NCBI GenBank assembly: GCA_021186555.1
Contig: JAJKFL010000006.1
Span: 36,019,478 to 36,083,477 of the forward strand
DNA from: Reticulitermes speratus
Taxonomy: Eukaryota; Arthropoda; Insecta; Blattodea; Rhinotermitidae
DNA length: 64,000 bases
Direction: 5' to 3'
The position numbers and the translations under genes were made by a program. Under the pieces are notes generated by a model. It was given only the letters and a program-made list of their open reading frames with translations. It did no database searches and was not told the DNA's origin. Shown one piece after another: positions 62,561-64,000 of this stretch; within the stretch, counting starts at the first letter, position 1; every line of letters starts with the position of its first letter.

Positions 62561-63219
62561 CAGTAATTTACAATTTCTGTATTAAAATATTTAAAACACA
62601 GAATATAAAATACTTAAATGATGTTCGTGAATATATTCGTGATAAAATGACAAAATGATAAAATGAAGATCTGTGATTTCTTGGATGTATCTTCTACAAT
62701 TAGCTTGTATTTTAATTCCGCTGGACACTTACAACGCAAACAGGACCTGTTTTACTTAACAGAGTACCTATGTATACAGAACCAACCGCCAGAATTAGTG
62801 TTAATAAAGTTGTGCAGACAATCAATTACGTAATTCTTTCAATTGAATTAGAAATAAATGTAACTTATAAAGAAGTGATGACAAAAAACGTCGAAACAGC
62901 GTAGTATAGCGGACGTCGGAACTACAGAGTAAGTCAGAAGAAAACTCCGTCGATAATTGTGGCATACGTACATGACGCATAGAGTACTCCGCTTTCATAT
63001 AATTTATCAAGCAAAATTTCCTTACAATACATATAAGAATGGCAATAAGTTTGTAAGTCACGATCTGATGGTTTACAACAAAGGACACGTCACGAAAGAC
63101 AAACACAAGATATGATATTCTGACAATACTGACATGCAGGCATTTTTAACACAAACCGTTTCAATCTCCTTACAACACACATGTAACTTAACGCGTCTAA
63201 GGAAGCACTATTTAACTCC
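62561..63219. other. Intergenic, nothing recognised
   Basis: AT-rich sequence without a supported feature. Confidence 0.4.
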
Positions 63220-64000
63220 AGATTGGAACAAATCTGCTGTAATTTAATGAGTATTTGGAGATGTTAACCTTTTCAACTTTTAACAGCAATCTCAGTCAAA
63301 GACACGTTAATGTCAGGAGGTAGTGTCTTGGCTGTAAGTGTCTCAGCCTGCCAAACATCACTAACTCCACGACCATACAATAAACGAGACAATACAATTT
63401 TCCATATAACTAACTCAAATTACTGTACTAATGTCCAAATAATCACCCTTCTTTCTTTCCAAGAATCTTACAAAGCATGAACAATTCCTAAATTATTACA
63501 TGAATTTATAACGCTTCCTAATAACCTGTTCCATTACATATGGGGTGAAAAATACAGCACCAAACAAAACGTGTATACGGGCTATAATCAACGCCAAGTC
63601 ACATATTGATAGGCTACCACGGGACTTTTTGCAGAGTATAAACGGACTGGAGCGTGAAGAGAACTCAACGACATACAGATCTGTCGATAAGAATGGATGG
63701 AATTATACCTTCAACCCCATAAGTCAAAATGCTATAGTGCTTTATTCAACAAAGAAATAACTTCGCACTTGCAGCAAAAACTTCACGGTTTTAAATATTA
63801 ATCTGTAAGTTACCCAAATTCAGTTGCCCTAGTTTTCCAGAACCTGCAAGCAACAGACTGAAACTAAACTATGTACAGCTTCTCCCCACCGCATTCGACA
63901 CGCACTTACTAATAAAATTAATTCGCTCTGTCCTTAATCAATATTTAAGGAAGTCACAGCAAAAGGTTTCAAGCTGCTTACAAAACTTTATTAAGTTCAA
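63220..64000 (+). promoter_or_regulatory. Upstream region of an inferred fourth OR gene (OR-D)
   Basis: Matches 40990-41720 upstream of OR-C in order and spacing: aaatctgctgtaattta, agcaatctcagtcaaagaca, actggagcgtgaaga, aacctgcaagcaacagactg, cattcgacacgcacttacta (63890 onward), ccttaatcaatatttaagg and cttacaaaactttatt. By the OR-B and OR-C spacing (241 and 245 bases), a start codon is expected about 125-135 bases beyond the window. No coding part of OR-D is present here. Confidence 0.65.

Noticed and set aside
63545..63760. 71-codon open segment near the right edge
   Set aside because: It overlaps the region homologous to the OR-C upstream DNA, where the frame is not kept, so it is not a conserved gene.

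Overview
The window reads as insect nuclear DNA. It is AT-rich, genes are split by canonical GT-AG introns, and most of the remainder is decayed transposable elements. Its content is a tandem array of chemosensory genes of the insect odorant receptor (OR, 7tm_6) family. From memory, the mix of LINE and SINE families resembles cockroach or termite genomes (Blattodea, perhaps a Periplaneta-like cockroach). That placement is inference and was not checked.

Three OR genes lie head to tail on the + strand. OR-A (1312-8850) lacks its first exon, which must lie left of the window. OR-B (18570-32355, 426 aa) and OR-C (41841-54986, 424 aa) are complete with seven coding exons each. All three share the same exon phases and nearly the same exon sizes (296, 277, 263/266, 100, 105, 156 and 78/81 nt). 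A fourth gene, OR-D, is announced by the last ~780 bases, which match the DNA upstream of OR-C. Its start codon should fall ~130 bases past the right edge. Two relics of further OR genes survive: an exon 6 remnant at 15710-15862 and an exon 3 (perhaps also exon 4) remnant at 56995-57262. The locus has therefore gone through birth and death of genes.

Between and inside the genes: 1-1311 is probably intron 1 of OR-A, with a SINE. 8851-18569 holds a Penelope-like element with inverted terminal repeats and hammerhead-type cores, the exon 6 relic, and an RTE-type LINE tail split by an internally deleted mariner-type element. OR-B introns hold a LINE with endonuclease but no reverse transcriptase, another LINE tail, and several foldback elements. 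32356-41840 holds tRNA-derived SINEs, a Jockey-type LINE fragment, a good hammerhead-like motif, and two separate copies of the OR upstream control block. OR-C intron 2 holds SINEs and palindromic elements. 54987-63220 holds LINE fragments, the exon 3 relic, a SINE and a Jockey-type reverse transcriptase.

The receptors would act one per neuron in olfactory neuron membranes, each with the co-receptor Orco. The array's shared upstream block suggests shared regulation. The most unusual signal is the number of short inverted-repeat elements carrying a CTGANGA...GAAAC core, the pattern of Penelope-associated hammerhead ribozymes; several sit inside OR introns.
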